Program-made: the position numbers and the translations under genes
Shown here: positions 1 to 7,826 of the stretch, piece by piece
Position numbering within the stretch: position 1 is the first letter of the stretch
Layout: each line of letters begins with the position of its first letter
Notes under the pieces: model-generated
The model's input: only the letters and a program-made list of their open reading frames with translations
Database searches by the model: none
What the model was told of the DNA's origin: nothing
Source: Paracoccaceae bacterium
GTDB lineage: Bacteria > Pseudomonadota > Alphaproteobacteria > Rhodobacterales > Rhodobacteraceae
Assembly (NCBI GenBank): GCA_028875855.1
Contig: JAGWVA010000045.1
Span: 1 to 33,081 of the forward strand
Length of the DNA: 33,081 nt
Direction of reading: 5' to 3'

Positions 1-1
1 C

Positions 2-142
2 CCGAAGTCCGGCGGTGTCGCCCACGGCCCGCGTGTCTTCACCCATCCGCAAAGCCACCATGTCCCCGACGTCTATGACGGCATCGCCGCGGAAGAGGCC
101 GCAGCGCTGCTCAGGGCGTTCTTCGCCGGACGGCGAGAGTAG
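2..142 (+). CDS. C-terminal fragment of an unidentified protein
   Basis: An open frame runs from the window edge to a TAG at 140-142 and gives 46 residues ending in LLRAFFAGRRE. It contains a His-rich stretch (THPQSHHVPDVYDG). The frame has no stop back to base 2, so the start lies outside the window. I do not recognise the family from this tail. It runs toward the oppositely oriented gene at 159-737 with only 16 bases between them, so the pair is convergent. Coding is supported by frame continuity and typical GC-rich wobble use only. Confidence 0.5.
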   Translation, partial: PKSGGVAHGPRVFTHPQSHHVPDVYDGIAAEEAAALLRAFFAGRRE

Positions 143-158
143 GCGGGGTTCGCCCGCC

Positions 159-737
159 TCATGCCGCCAATGCCGGGCCCGGGCCGAGGTCGGGGCCGTT
201 ATCCCTTCTCAGCCGGACCAGACCCATGAGTCCAAGCGCCAGCAGCAGGAAGCCCGCGCTTCCGGGAAGGGGCACGCTCGAGACCGAGGCGAGGCTGGTC
301 GTCGGGGCGGGAGCCGGCGAGATCGCGAAGCTGGTGAGGGCATAGGGCGTCGGCGTGCCGTAGCCGTTGGGGTCCATCACGCTGTTGGTGATGTGGTTGG
401 TATTGTTGGGATAGTTCGTCAGGTTGTAGTTCGTGCCGTTGCTGGCGGAAAACGACAGGCCGGCGATGGTGAAATTCACGGTGGAATTCAGCAGCACCTG
501 CTGGTCGGCCCCGGCATAGGTCGAAAGGCCCGTGACGCTGAAGCCGTCGATCAGGCCCGAGATGGCCGTTGCCGTTGTGCCGCTGAGGTCAACCGTCAGC
601 GATCCGATATCGCCGCCTGCACTGGTGAATGTCATCAGATAGGTTGCGGCGCGGGCCATCGGGGCACTGGTCAATGCGGTTGAAAGTGCGATCGCCGCTA
701 TGGCCATCCATTTCGACAGGGCCTTCCGACCGAACAT
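159..737 (-). CDS. exported protein with VPLPA-type C-terminal sorting signal
   Basis: This 192-residue protein has an N-terminal signal peptide (residues 1 to about 30, a Lys/Arg start, a hydrophobic core and an APMARA cleavage region). Its middle is rich in Ser, Thr, Asn and Gly. The C-terminus has the tripartite sorting form: VPLPGSAGF near residue 156, a hydrophobic helix, then a basic cluster (RLRRD). Such VPLPA/PEP-CTERM tails are known to be processed by exosortase-type machinery, so a surface or matrix role is inferred. The start is the ATG at 735-737, which precedes the signal peptide and has a purine-rich AAGG region upstream. A longer reading to 854 would bury the signal peptide. 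The body of the protein is not recognised. Confidence 0.75.
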   Translation of the reverse strand: MFGRKALSKWMAIAAIALSTALTSAPMARAATYLMTFTSAGGDIGSLTVDLSGTTATAISGLIDGFSVTGLSTYAGADQQVLLNSTVNFTIAGLSFSASNGTNYNLTNYPNNTNHITNSVMDPNGYGTPTPYALTSFAISPAPAPTTSLASVSSVPLPGSAGFLLLALGLMGLVRLRRDNGPDLGPGPALAA

Positions 738-839
738 CCTTGCCTTCCCCCTCGTTACGCTGCCCGACTTTTTCTTTGCGTTCAACAATGTCGGGATTTT
801 GGCGGCGTTGGGGAAAATCCGGGTCCGAAGCAGCCGGTC

Positions 840-874
840 CCATCCCCGCTTCACAGCGCGTCGCGCGGGGATGG
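840..874 (-). terminator. stem-loop downstream of the UPF0173 gene
   Basis: A perfect 10-bp inverted repeat, CCATCCCCGC (840-849) and GCGGGGATGG (865-874), flanks a 15-base loop. It lies 18 bases beyond the stop of the minus-strand hydrolase gene. There is no strong T-run, so it may be a weak intrinsic terminator or an RNA-stabilising hairpin. Confidence 0.5.
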
Positions 875-891
875 CAAGGCTTTCTGAGGCG

Positions 892-1587
892 TCAGACGTT
901 GATCGCTTCCATGACCTGCGGTTCGATCACCGTCACGCCCGGCAGCTCTGCCTTCAGAACGTCGGCGTTCTGTTCCAGCAGCGGGAAGGTGCGGTAGTGG
1001 CAGGGGATCACCGTCTTGAAGTTGAAGAAGGTCTTCGCCGCATAGGCCGCGCGCTTCATGTCCATGGTGAAATGCCCGCCCGCGCACAGGATGCCGATGT
1101 CGGGGGCGTGCAGGTCGTTGAAGACCTTCATGTCGGCCATCACGTCGGTATCGCCGGTCAGGTAGATCGTGTGGCCCTCGCCCGCGATCATGTAGCCGGC
1201 CTCGCCGCCCGTATAGACCGGTGCGCCGTCCGCGCCCGTGACCGACGAGGAATGCGTGGCGTTCACCATCGTCACCTTGGCGCCGTTCAGGGTCACGGTC
1301 CCGCCCTTGTTGAAGCCGATGCCCTCGATCCCCTCTTTCGCCTGCCACCACGAGATCATGTCGTAGATCCCCACCACCGGCAGGCCCAGTTCCCTGGCGA
1401 TCGCCACGCCGTCGGCGGTGTGGTCGCCGTGGCCATGGGTGAGCACGACATGGGTTGCGCCCGCGACGGCCTCGGCCCGGCGGTCGGCGGGGAACATCGG
1501 GTTGCCGGAGAACCACGGATCGATCAGCAGAACCGCCTGTTCGATCTCGATGCGGAAGCCGGAATGGCCAAGCCAGGTGATCTTCAT
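892..1587 (-). CDS. UPF0173 family metal-dependent hydrolase (MBL fold)
   Basis: This 231-residue metallo-beta-lactamase-fold protein has the metal-binding HxHxDH motif (HGHGDH, residues 51-56). It also has the N-terminal MKITWLGHSGF strand and a GDTDV segment carrying a further metal ligand. Length and motif order fit the UPF0173/UlaG-like group, cytoplasmic hydrolases whose natural substrate is mostly unknown. The start is well supported by AAAGGAGG seven to eight bases upstream on the minus strand. It is transcribed divergently from gatCA, with about 160 bp between them. No pathway can be inferred from the context. Confidence 0.88.
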   Translation of the reverse strand: MKITWLGHSGFRIEIEQAVLLIDPWFSGNPMFPADRRAEAVAGATHVVLTHGHGDHTADGVAIARELGLPVVGIYDMISWWQAKEGIEGIGFNKGGTVTLNGAKVTMVNATHSSSVTGADGAPVYTGGEAGYMIAGEGHTIYLTGDTDVMADMKVFNDLHAPDIGILCAGGHFTMDMKRAAYAAKTFFNFKTVIPCHYRTFPLLEQNADVLKAELPGVTVIEPQVMEAINV

Positions 1588-1689
1588 CGGATATCCTCCT
1601 TTGGTATGGGTTCGCGCGAAGTCTAGGGCGCGGCGGCGGAAAGGAAATGGTTCCCGCCCGCCGTCTTCCCCGCGGGGCCCTGCGGATGC

Positions 1690-1718
1690 TTGCAGCGCCC
1701 GCCGTGCCCGGCTAAACC
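1690..1718 (+). promoter_or_regulatory. candidate sigma-70 promoter of gatCA
   Basis: TTGCAG (1690-1695), a 17-base spacer and TAAACC (1713-1718) lie about 30 bases before the gatC start. The -35 fits well and the -10 is moderate. This is a by-eye assignment. Confidence 0.45.
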
Positions 1719-1748
1719 GGCCGCCAACACCCGCGAAGGAGAGAACCC

Positions 1749-2036
1749 ATGTCGATTGACATCGAGACGGCGCGGCGCGTAGCGCATCTGGCGCGCATCC
1801 GCGTCGAGGAAGCCGATCTGCCGGCCTTGGCCGGCGAGCTGTCGGGGATCCTGACCTTCATGGAACAGCTGAACGAAGTGAACGTGGACGGTGTCGAGCC
1901 GATGACCTCGGTCACGCCGATGCGGCTCAAGCGTCGCGCGGACGTAGTGACCGACGGCAACATGCAGGACAAGATCCTGTCGAACGCGCCCGACGCGCGC
2001 GAAGGCTTCTTTGCAGTCCCGAAGGTGGTCGAATGA
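1749..2036 (+). CDS. gatC: Asp-tRNA(Asn)/Glu-tRNA(Gln) amidotransferase subunit C
   Basis: This 95-residue protein is the small GatC subunit, which bridges and stabilises GatA and GatB in the GatCAB complex. The complex converts mischarged Glu-tRNA(Gln) and/or Asp-tRNA(Asn) to the correct aminoacyl-tRNA. Typical features are the N-terminal [11 protein letters not shown] helix and the later [16 protein letters not shown] segment. The ribosome-binding site is AAGGAGAG just before the ATG. The stop overlaps the gatA start (ATGA), so the two are translationally coupled. gatB is not in the window. Confidence 0.96.
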   Translation: MSIDIETARRVAHLARIRVEEADLPALAGELSGILTFMEQLNEVNVDGVEPMTSVTPMRLKRRADVVTDGNMQDKILSNAPDAREGFFAVPKVVE

Positions 2037-3514
2037 GCGATCTGAACAAACTGACCATCGCAGGCGCGCGCGATGCGCTGCGCAAGGGCGAGACGACGGC
2101 CGTCGATCTGACCATGGCCTGCCTGACCGCAATCGACGCGGGCGATGCGCTCAATGCCTTCGTCCACAAGACGCCCGAGATCGCGCTTGAACAGGCGCGG
2201 GCGGCGGATGCCCGCCTGAAGGCGGGCGATGCGCCCGCGATGTGCGGCGTGCCGCTGGGGATCAAGGATCTGTTCTGCACCAAGGGCGTGCCGAGCCAGG
2301 CGGCTTCGGGCATCCTCGAAGGGTTCCGGCCGGAATATGAATCGACCGTCACCACCAAGCTGTTCGAGGCGGGCGCGGTGATGCTGGGCAAGCTGAACAT
2401 GGACGAATTCGCCATGGGCAGCTCGAACGAGACGAGCGTTTACGGCAACGCGGTGAACCCGTGGAAGGTGGACGACCGGCAGTTGACGCCGGGCGGGTCG
2501 TCCGGCGGGTCGGCCGCGGCGGTGGCCGCCGACCTCTGCCTTGCGGCGACGGGCACGGATACCGGCGGGTCGATCCGCCAGCCCGCGGCCTTCACCGGCA
2601 TCGTGGGGATCAAGCCGACCTACGGCCGCGTCAGCCGTTGGGGCGTGGTGGCCTTCGCCTCCTCGCTCGATCAGGCGGGGCCGATGACCAAGACGGTGCG
2701 CGATGCGGCGATCATGCTGCAGGCGATGGCGGGCGAAGACCCCAAGGATTCGACTTCGGCCGCCGTGCCGGTTCCGGATTTCGAGGCCGCGCTGACCGGC
2801 GACATCCGGGGCAAGACCATCGGCATTCCGCGCGAATACCGCATGGACGGTATGCCCGCCGAGATCGAGGCGCTGTGGCAGAAGGGCGCCGAGATGCTCA
2901 AGGATGCCGGCGCGAAGATCGTCGATATCTCGCTGCCGCATACGAAATACGCGCTGCCGGCCTATTACGTCATCGCCCCGGCGGAGGCGTCGTCCAACCT
3001 CGCGCGCTATGACGGGGTGCGCTACGGCCACCGCGCCAAGCTCGAGGCCGGGGACGGCATCACCGAGATGTATGAAAAGTCCCGCGCCGAGGGCTTCGGC
3101 CACGAGGTGCAGCGCCGCGTGATGATCGGCACCTACGTGCTGTCGGCGGGCTTCTACGACGCCTATTACAACCGCGCCCGCAAGGTCCGCGCGCTCATCA
3201 AGCGCGACTTCGACGAGGTCTTCGCGCAGGGCGTGGACTGCATCCTGACGCCCGCCACCCCGTCGGCCGCCTTCGGTCTGGGCGAGATGGCGGATGCCGA
3301 TCCGGTGCAGATGTATCTCAACGACGTCTTCACGGTGACGGTGAACCTTGCCGGGCTTCCGGGCATCTCGGTGCCGGCCGGACTGGACGCCAAGGGCCTT
3401 CCGCTTGGCCTTCAGCTCATCGGTCGGCCGTGGGAAGAGGGCGATCTGCTGAATCACGCCCATGTGCTTGAGCAGGCAGCCGGTTTCGTTTCCAAACCAT
3501 CGAAATGGTGGTAA
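2033..3514 (+). CDS. gatA: Asp-tRNA(Asn)/Glu-tRNA(Gln) amidotransferase subunit A
   Basis: This 493-residue amidase-signature enzyme releases ammonia from glutamine for the GatCAB transamidation. The Ser-cisSer-Lys triad can be read: Lys78 in GVPLGIKDL, Ser156 in GGSSGGS and nucleophile Ser180 in GTDTGGS, with the 24-residue Ser-to-Ser spacing known for GatA. The [10 protein letters not shown] segment follows. Length is normal for the family. It overlaps gatC by four bases. The gene is intact and essential in organisms lacking GlnRS and/or AsnRS. Confidence 0.97.
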   Translation: MSDLNKLTIAGARDALRKGETTAVDLTMACLTAIDAGDALNAFVHKTPEIALEQARAADARLKAGDAPAMCGVPLGIKDLFCTKGVPSQAASGILEGFRPEYESTVTTKLFEAGAVMLGKLNMDEFAMGSSNETSVYGNAVNPWKVDDRQLTPGGSSGGSAAAVAADLCLAATGTDTGGSIRQPAAFTGIVGIKPTYGRVSRWGVVAFASSLDQAGPMTKTVRDAAIMLQAMAGEDPKDSTSAAVPVPDFEAALTGDIRGKTIGIPREYRMDGMPAEIEALWQKGAEMLKDAGAKIVDISLPHTKYALPAYYVIAPAEASSNLARYDGVRYGHRAKLEAGDGITEMYEKSRAEGFGHEVQRRVMIGTYVLSAGFYDAYYNRARKVRALIKRDFDEVFAQGVDCILTPATPSAAFGLGEMADADPVQMYLNDVFTVTVNLAGLPGISVPAGLDAKGLPLGLQLIGRPWEEGDLLNHAHVLEQAAGFVSKPSKWW

Positions 3515-3546
3515 GCGCGTCCACCATATTGGCTAGAGGCATCGCG

Positions 3547-4263
3547 ATGCGCGTCATTCTTCCGTTTCTTGCGGCCCTCTCACTGGCTGCCTGCTCGTCT
3601 CAGGTTCCCGAGTCCGGGGCGAATGCTTCCTACGGCGCCTCGATCGGACAGGCGACGCGGGCGGCCCTTGCCGGATCGCAACCCGCCGGACAGGCCGATG
3701 CCGCGGCGGCCGCGGGTGCGACCCAGACGGCGCAGGCCGCTGGCACCGATCCGAACTACCTCAACCCCGACCGTCCGCGCGGCGGCGACGGCTTCGCCGG
3801 GATCAAGCCGGTCCAGAGCGAGCTGGAGTTCAATGCCAACGGCACGCCCGTCGCGATCCCGAAGGAAAACCGGGCCGCGATCTCGGACGAGCAGAACTTC
3901 AACGCGGTCAAGGATCGGGTCTCGATCCAGCAGGATGCCGCGCGGCTCGCGCAGATGCGGGCGGAATACAAGGTCATTCAGCCCCAGCCGCTGCCCGAGC
4001 GTCCGAATTCGGACGGGCCCAACCTCGCTTCCTACGCGCTGAGCACGTCGAACCCGATCGGGCACCGGATCTACAAGCGCTTCAGCCTGTTCGGCGATGC
4101 GGGCTACCAGCGTGCCTGCGCGCGCTACAGCTCGCCCGACAAGGCGCAGATCGCTTTCCTGGCCGATGGTGGACCGAAGAACGACCCGATGGGCCTCGAC
4201 CCGGATGGCGACGGCTACGCCTGCACCTGGAACCCGGCACCGTTCCGCGCGGTCAAGCCGTAA
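3547..4263 (+). CDS. lipoprotein with C-terminal Excalibur-like motif
   Basis: A 238-residue protein begins with a lipoprotein signal peptide whose lipobox is LAAC (Cys16 becomes the lipidated residue). An Ala/Gly/Gln-rich linker covers roughly residues 17-65, followed by a charged helical middle. The C-terminal 26 residues contain DPDGDGYAC, the calcium-binding-type DxDxDGxxC motif of Excalibur domains. The start at 3547 is chosen because it puts the signal peptide at the N-terminus; the in-frame extension to 3505 overlaps gatA. The ribosome-binding site is weak. It sits between gatA and an AmpD-like amidase, which hints at an envelope role, but function is unknown. Confidence 0.8.
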   Translation: MRVILPFLAALSLAACSSQVPESGANASYGASIGQATRAALAGSQPAGQADAAAAAGATQTAQAAGTDPNYLNPDRPRGGDGFAGIKPVQSELEFNANGTPVAIPKENRAAISDEQNFNAVKDRVSIQQDAARLAQMRAEYKVIQPQPLPERPNSDGPNLASYALSTSNPIGHRIYKRFSLFGDAGYQRACARYSSPDKAQIAFLADGGPKNDPMGLDPDGDGYACTWNPAPFRAVKP

Positions 4264-4267
4264 TCCG

Positions 4268-4942
4268 ATGACCGCGCCCCGCCGCTTGCCCTCGCCCAAT
4301 TTCGGCGACCGGCGCGGGGGGGCGGTGCCGTCGCTGATCGTCCTTCACTACACCGCCACCGCGACGGCCGAAGCCGCCGCCGCGATCCTGTCCGATCCGG
4401 CGCTGGAGGTCTCGGCCCATTACCTGCTGGATGTCACGGGCGAGGTCTGCCTCATGGTGGACGAGGACAAGCGCGCCTGGCACGCCGGCCGCGGAAGCTG
4501 GCAGGGGCAGGACGACGTCAACTCGCGCTCCATCGGGATCGAGATCGTCAACAGCGGCGCGGCCCCCTTTCCCGAGCCGCAGATGGCCGCGCTGGAAGAC
4601 CTGATCGCGGGCATCATGGCGCGCTGGCGCATCGCTCCGGCGGGCGTGATCGCCCATTCGGACATGGCGCCCGACCGCAAGATCGACCCCGGCCCCCGGT
4701 TCGACTGGAGACGGCTCGCGCGGGCGGGGCTTGCGGTCTGGCCCGAAGGCGCGGGGCAAGGCGACCCGGCGGGTTTCGCCGCGGATGCGCGGGCTTTCGG
4801 TTACCCCGATGTGGGCGACGATCTGCTGCTGTCGGCCTTCCGCCTGCGCTTTCGGCCCTGGGCCAAGGGGCCGGTCGATCCCTGGGACGCCGGGCTCGCC
4901 GCCGATCTTGCCCGCCGCTTCGGTCCCGATCAGGGGCATTGA
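4268..4942 (+). CDS. N-acetylmuramoyl-L-alanine amidase (AmpD/Amidase_2 family)
   Basis: This 224-residue zinc amidase hydrolyses the bond between muramic acid and the peptide stem. Likely zinc ligands are His27 (IVLHYTAT), His130 (IAHSDMAP) and Asp140 (RKIDPGPRF), with the catalytic Glu92 (GIEIVN) and Lys138. There is no signal peptide, as in AmpD, so a cytoplasmic role in recycling anhydro-muropeptides is the best guess. The start lies five bases after the preceding lipoprotein stop, so the two are probably cotranscribed. Its TGA stop overlaps the -35 hexamer of rnpB. Confidence 0.88.
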   Translation: MTAPRRLPSPNFGDRRGGAVPSLIVLHYTATATAEAAAAILSDPALEVSAHYLLDVTGEVCLMVDEDKRAWHAGRGSWQGQDDVNSRSIGIEIVNSGAAPFPEPQMAALEDLIAGIMARWRIAPAGVIAHSDMAPDRKIDPGPRFDWRRLARAGLAVWPEGAGQGDPAGFAADARAFGYPDVGDDLLLSAFRLRFRPWAKGPVDPWDAGLAADLARRFGPDQGH

Positions 4943-4967
4943 CCCGGGCAGGGTTTATCCCTAGCTG
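4939..4967 (+). promoter_or_regulatory. promoter of rnpB
   Basis: TTGACC (4939-4944), a 17-base spacer and TAGCTG (4962-4967) predict a start near 4974. That is exactly the first paired base of the rnpB P1 helix. The -35 contains the stop codon of the amidase gene (TGA at 4940-4942). The agreement of predicted start and RNA 5' end makes this the best-supported promoter in the window. Confidence 0.65.
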
Positions 4968-4973
4968 TCGTCG

Positions 4974-5378
4974 CGCGCGGATGGCCGGACGGCCGCGGCC
5001 TTCGCAAGAGGGGCGAGGAAAGTCCGGACTCCATGAGGCGAGGGTGCCGGGTAACGCCCGGCCGGGGAAACCCGAGGGAAAGCGCCACAGAGAAGAGACC
5101 GCCCCCGTCCGCGGGGGTAAGGGTGAAACGGTGGGGTAAGAGCCCACCGCGGGACTGGCAACAGGACCGGCACGGCAAGCCCCACCCGGAGCAATGCCGA
5201 ATAGGGGCCCCGCGCGGGTTTGATCCTTGGCCTCGGCCTTGGATATCGCCGCAGGGACGCTTCAGCCCAGGGGCCCGGGTTGGCAGCTTGAGCCCGTCGG
5301 TAACGGCGGGCCTAGAGGAATGGTCGTCGAAGGGGCTTCGGCCCCGGAACAAAATCCGGCTTACAGGCCATCCGCGCG
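4974..5378 (+). ncRNA. rnpB: RNase P RNA (class A)
   Basis: This is the catalytic RNA of RNase P, which removes 5' leaders from tRNA precursors. The ends are defined by a perfect 13-bp P1 helix: bases 4974-4986 pair with 5366-5378. The 5' universal core GAGGAAAGTCCGGACTCC begins near 5016, and the 3' core AAAATCCGGCTTACAG lies at about 5351-5365. A CGGTAAC loop near 5298-5304 supplies the GGT that binds the tRNA CCA end. About 405 nt is normal for an alphaproteobacterial type A RNA. A short TTTT follows P1. Confidence 0.96.
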
Positions 5379-5453
5379 TTTTGTGGCCTTCGTTTCGCCC
5401 CCGTCGGCAGAAAAGGTTCGACCTGAACCCCGTTCGCGCCTATCCGAAAGGAG

Positions 5454-5480
5454 GGGGCCGCCGGCCGGCCCCGTGGTTTT
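5454..5480 (+). terminator. GC hairpin with T-rich tail between rnpB and the DUF533 gene
   Basis: GGGGCCG (5454-5460) pairs with CGGCCCC (5466-5472) around a five-base loop, followed by GTGGTTTT. It could end rnpB transcription or sit in the leader of the next gene, whose start is only 11 bases further on. Confidence 0.45.
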
Positions 5481-5490
5481 GGAGGACGAG

Positions 5491-6219
5491 ATGAGTTTCC
5501 TGAACACTTTGGCCACCATGGCCGTGGGCTTTGCCGCCGCGAAGGGCATCGAGCAGGTGCAGAAGATGGGCGGCGTGGCGGGGCTGCAGGAGATGCTGCA
5601 AAACGCCTCGGCGCCGGGTGGGCTGGCCGACAGCCTTGGCGGCATGGCCCAGCAGATGGGCATCCCGGGCGGCGCGCAGATGGTGCAGAACGTCATGTCC
5701 GAGGTGCAGCAGATGACCTCGGCAGGGACGGGGGCGACTCAGGCGGGGCTGGGCGGTCTGTTCGCCGCGCTTGGCGGTGCGGGCACGGCGGTCGCGGCCT
5801 CGGGCGCGGGCATGATGGGCGAGATGATGTCCGCCATGACCAAGGGCACGCCGGTGTCGGACGCGGCGGAAGAGAACGCCAAGCTGATGATCCGCGCGAT
5901 GATCCAGGCGGCCAAGGCCGATGGGCAGATCGACCCGGACGAGCAGGCGCGCATCCTCGATCACCTGAAGAATGCCCAGCCCGACGAGATCGCCTTCGTC
6001 AAGGAACAGCTCGCGGCCCCGCTCGATATTGCGGGCCTTGTCGCGGATGCGCAGGGTGCGGTGAAGGCGCAGGTCTTCTCGGCGGCGGTAATGGCGATCA
6101 CGATCGATACGGAGGCCGAGCGGGCCTTTCTCGCGCAGCTTGCGCAGGGGCTTGGCCTCGATCCGGCCACGCGCGACACGCTTTTGGCCGCACAGGGGCG
6201 CGCGCCGCTGGGGGTCTGA
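5491..6219 (+). CDS. DUF533 / TerB-like protein
   Basis: This 242-residue protein has a Met-, Gly- and Ala-rich N-terminal half that is low complexity and probably disordered. The C-terminal half (from about residue 130, around KLMIRAMIQAAKADGQID) has the acidic helical pattern of the DUF533/TerB-like fold, including the ADGQIDPDEQARI segment. Family members are often labelled tellurite-resistance TerB-like or YebE-like, but no biochemical role is established. The ATG follows GGAGGA closely. The gene lies directly downstream of rnpB and upstream of rpmG. Confidence 0.8.
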   Translation: MSFLNTLATMAVGFAAAKGIEQVQKMGGVAGLQEMLQNASAPGGLADSLGGMAQQMGIPGGAQMVQNVMSEVQQMTSAGTGATQAGLGGLFAALGGAGTAVAASGAGMMGEMMSAMTKGTPVSDAAEENAKLMIRAMIQAAKADGQIDPDEQARILDHLKNAQPDEIAFVKEQLAAPLDIAGLVADAQGAVKAQVFSAAVMAITIDTEAERAFLAQLAQGLGLDPATRDTLLAAQGRAPLGV

Positions 6220-6261
6220 GGCCGCCGTGCGAGGAATGCCGCGAAGCCGGTGGTTTTGCGG

Positions 6262-6289
6262 TTGACTCGGCTGCGCGCACGGGTAAAAG
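6262..6289 (+). promoter_or_regulatory. candidate promoter of rpmG
   Basis: TTGACT (6262-6267), a 16-base spacer and TAAAAG (6284-6289) lie about 58 bases before the rpmG start. The -35 is near consensus. This is consistent with a strong ribosomal-protein promoter but was assigned by eye. Confidence 0.45.
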
Positions 6290-6346
6290 GCGGGCTTCAA
6301 GGATTTTCGACCCGGGGGCCCACCTCCGGCTGCAGGAGAGATGAGC

Positions 6347-6514
6347 ATGGCGAAGCCGACGACGATCAAGATCCGTCTGAACTCTTCGGCGGGCACCGGG
6401 CACTTCTATGTGACCAAGAAGAACGCCCGCACGATGACCGAGAAGATGACGGTCAACAAGTATGACCCGGTCGCGCGCAAGCACGTGGAATACAAGGAAG
6501 GCAAGATCAAGTAG
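6347..6514 (+). CDS. rpmG: 50S ribosomal protein L33
   Basis: This 55-residue protein ([11 protein letters not shown] at the start, [10 protein letters not shown] at the end) is a typical alphaproteobacterial L33 of the Cys-free type, a component of the large ribosomal subunit. An ATG at 6341 is also in frame, but AGGAGAG (6334-6340) gives normal spacing only to the ATG at 6347. That start also matches the conserved MAKP N-terminus. It is monocistronic: its own promoter precedes it and a strong intrinsic terminator follows. Confidence 0.97.
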   Translation: MAKPTTIKIRLNSSAGTGHFYVTKKNARTMTEKMTVNKYDPVARKHVEYKEGKIK

Positions 6515-6538
6515 GATCGCGCCGATCCGATGGATCAG

Positions 6539-6566
6539 GGCCGCCCGGTTGGGCGGCCTTTTCTTT
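6539..6566 (+). terminator. intrinsic terminator of rpmG
   Basis: A perfect 8-bp stem, GGCCGCCC (6539-6546) with GGGCGGCC (6551-6558), has a GGTT tetraloop and is followed by TTTTCTTTT. This is a classic rho-independent terminator. Confidence 0.9.
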
Positions 6567-6595
6567 TGCCTCTGACGCCGCTCTGGCGGCCCCCC

Positions 6596-6626
6596 AAAAC
6601 AAAACGGGCCGGGAAAACCCGGCCCG
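6596..6626 (-). terminator. intrinsic terminator of the Bax-inhibitor-1 gene
   Basis: A 9-bp perfect stem (CGGGCCGGG at 6605-6613, CCCGGCCCG at 6618-6626) encloses a four-base loop. Read on the minus strand it is followed by TTTTGTTTTG. It lies 22 bases past the stop of the minus-strand gene and faces the rpmG terminator. Confidence 0.9.
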
Positions 6627-6648
6627 CGTCGTTCGCTTGTGACGTCTG

Positions 6649-7371
6649 TCAGTTCCGGTTGCCCATGAATTGCAGCAGGAACATGAACATGTTGATGAAG
6701 TCGAGGTAGAGCTGCAGCGCGCCCATGATCGCCGACTTGCCAAGCCATTCCTCGTCGCCCGAATGCGCCATCTGCACATACATCGACTTGATGTTCTGCG
6801 TGTCATAGGCGGTCAGGCCCGCGAAGATCAGCACGCCCAGAACCGAGACCGCGAAGGTCACCGCCGGCGAGGCGAGGAACAGGTTCACGAGCGAGGCAAC
6901 GACCAGACCGATGACACCCATCATCAGGAAGGTGCCGAAGGCCGACAGGTCACGCTTGGTGGTGTAGCCGTAAAGGCTCAGCCCCGCGAAGGCGATCGCC
7001 GTGACCAGGAAGGTCTGTGCGATCGAGACGCCGGTATAGACGGCGAAGATGAAGCTGAGCGACAGGCCCATCAGCGCGGCATAGACGAAGAACAGGATCT
7101 GCGCCGTCGAGAGCGACAGACGGTTCAGCGTGGCGCTGAAGCCGAAGACCACGACGAGCGGGGCGAACATCACCACCCACTTCAGGCCCGACCCGAAGAT
7201 CGCCTGCACCAGCGCCGGGTTCGACCCGACCGCGTAGGCCACGATTGCGGTGACGACCATCGCCCCCGACATCAGGCCATAGACCTTGTTCATATGGGCA
7301 CGCAGACCTTCATCGATCTGCAGCCCTCGCGCACCTGCGCGACTGGTGCGGATCGTTTCATAGTCAGCCAT
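6649..7371 (-). CDS. Bax inhibitor-1/YccA family membrane protein
   Basis: This 240-residue inner-membrane protein has about seven hydrophobic segments after a short hydrophilic N-terminus (MADYETIRTS). The conserved GLTAYDTQNIK segment near residue 190 and the C-terminal LYLDFINMFMFLLQFMG are hallmarks of the BI-1/YccA family. Relatives act as pH-sensitive calcium leak channels or modulate FtsH proteolysis; which applies here is unknown. The start at 7371 has AAGGAGG at good spacing, whereas the longer reading to 7458 lacks family similarity. A candidate promoter lies at 7430-7458. Confidence 0.93.
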   Translation of the reverse strand: MADYETIRTSRAGARGLQIDEGLRAHMNKVYGLMSGAMVVTAIVAYAVGSNPALVQAIFGSGLKWVVMFAPLVVVFGFSATLNRLSLSTAQILFFVYAALMGLSLSFIFAVYTGVSIAQTFLVTAIAFAGLSLYGYTTKRDLSAFGTFLMMGVIGLVVASLVNLFLASPAVTFAVSVLGVLIFAGLTAYDTQNIKSMYVQMAHSGDEEWLGKSAIMGALQLYLDFINMFMFLLQFMGNRN

Positions 7372-7429
7372 GTGACGCCTCCTTGTTCGTTGTCCATGGG
7401 ATGGGCCTTCAGGCGCATCCTTGCCAAGG

Positions 7430-7458
7430 AATATCGGAAACGTCCGGAAGCTTTTCAA
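7430..7458 (-). promoter_or_regulatory. candidate promoter of the Bax-inhibitor-1 gene
   Basis: On the minus strand, TTGAAA (7458-7453), a 17-base spacer and GATATT (7435-7430) sit about 59 bases upstream of the start codon. The upstream DUF1127 gene is on the same strand, so read-through is also possible. Confidence 0.4.
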
Positions 7459-7506
7459 GCATCCGCTTGCCGGATTCGGTCGATCCGTCGCGGTGCGATC
7501 CGAAGG

Positions 7507-7734
7507 TCAGGCGCGCCAGTGCGCGGGCACGTCCCAGATCGGCTTTTGCGCGGCATCGAGCGCGTCCTGACGCGTCAGCCCGACATCGTCCAGAAGCCGC
7601 GCGTCGTAATCCGCGATCCGTTGCAGTTCCTTGCGCGCGCGCCGCGCTGCCATGATCCGGCTGACCAGGCCATGCCGCTTCGCGTGTCCCAGATGGCTCA
7701 GGGTCAATTCAGTGGTGTGAACCGAGGTGAACAT
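7507..7734 (-). CDS. DUF1127 domain protein
   Basis: This 75-residue basic protein carries the DUF1127 (YjiS-like) pattern at its C-terminus: RIADYDARLLDDVGLTRQDA, followed by a short tail. Small alphaproteobacterial DUF1127 proteins have been tied to RNA turnover and to phosphate or carbon metabolism in other species; nothing here specifies a role. The ribosome-binding site is AAAGGA, eight bases before the ATG. It is divergent from the LysR gene, and an AT-rich 124-bp gap lies between them. Confidence 0.85.
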   Translation of the reverse strand: MFTSVHTTELTLSHLGHAKRHGLVSRIMAARRARKELQRIADYDARLLDDVGLTRQDALDAAQKPIWDVPAHWRA

Positions 7735-7809
7735 CGTCGTCGTCCTTTGATATTCGTGATGCAGATGGGGTTTTCCATCATTCTTCTTGATCTATCTGCG
7801 CCTTTCTGG

Positions 7810-7826
7810 TTCATTTGTAAAATGAA
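7810..7826. promoter_or_regulatory. inverted repeat between DUF1127 and lysR genes
   Basis: TTCATTT (7810-7816) and AAATGAA (7820-7826) form a perfect 7-3-7 inverted repeat, ending 32 bases upstream of the LysR start. LysR regulators usually bind such T-N11-A dyads next to their own promoter, so autoregulation is a reasonable inference. Confidence 0.45.

Noticed and set aside
1712-3463. Minus-strand open frame opposite gatCA
   Set aside because: gatC and gatA have all catalytic motifs on the plus strand.
5408-5440. tRNA-like GGTTCGACCT sequence after rnpB
   Set aside because: It resembles a T-arm, but no acceptor, anticodon or D arm can be folded around it.
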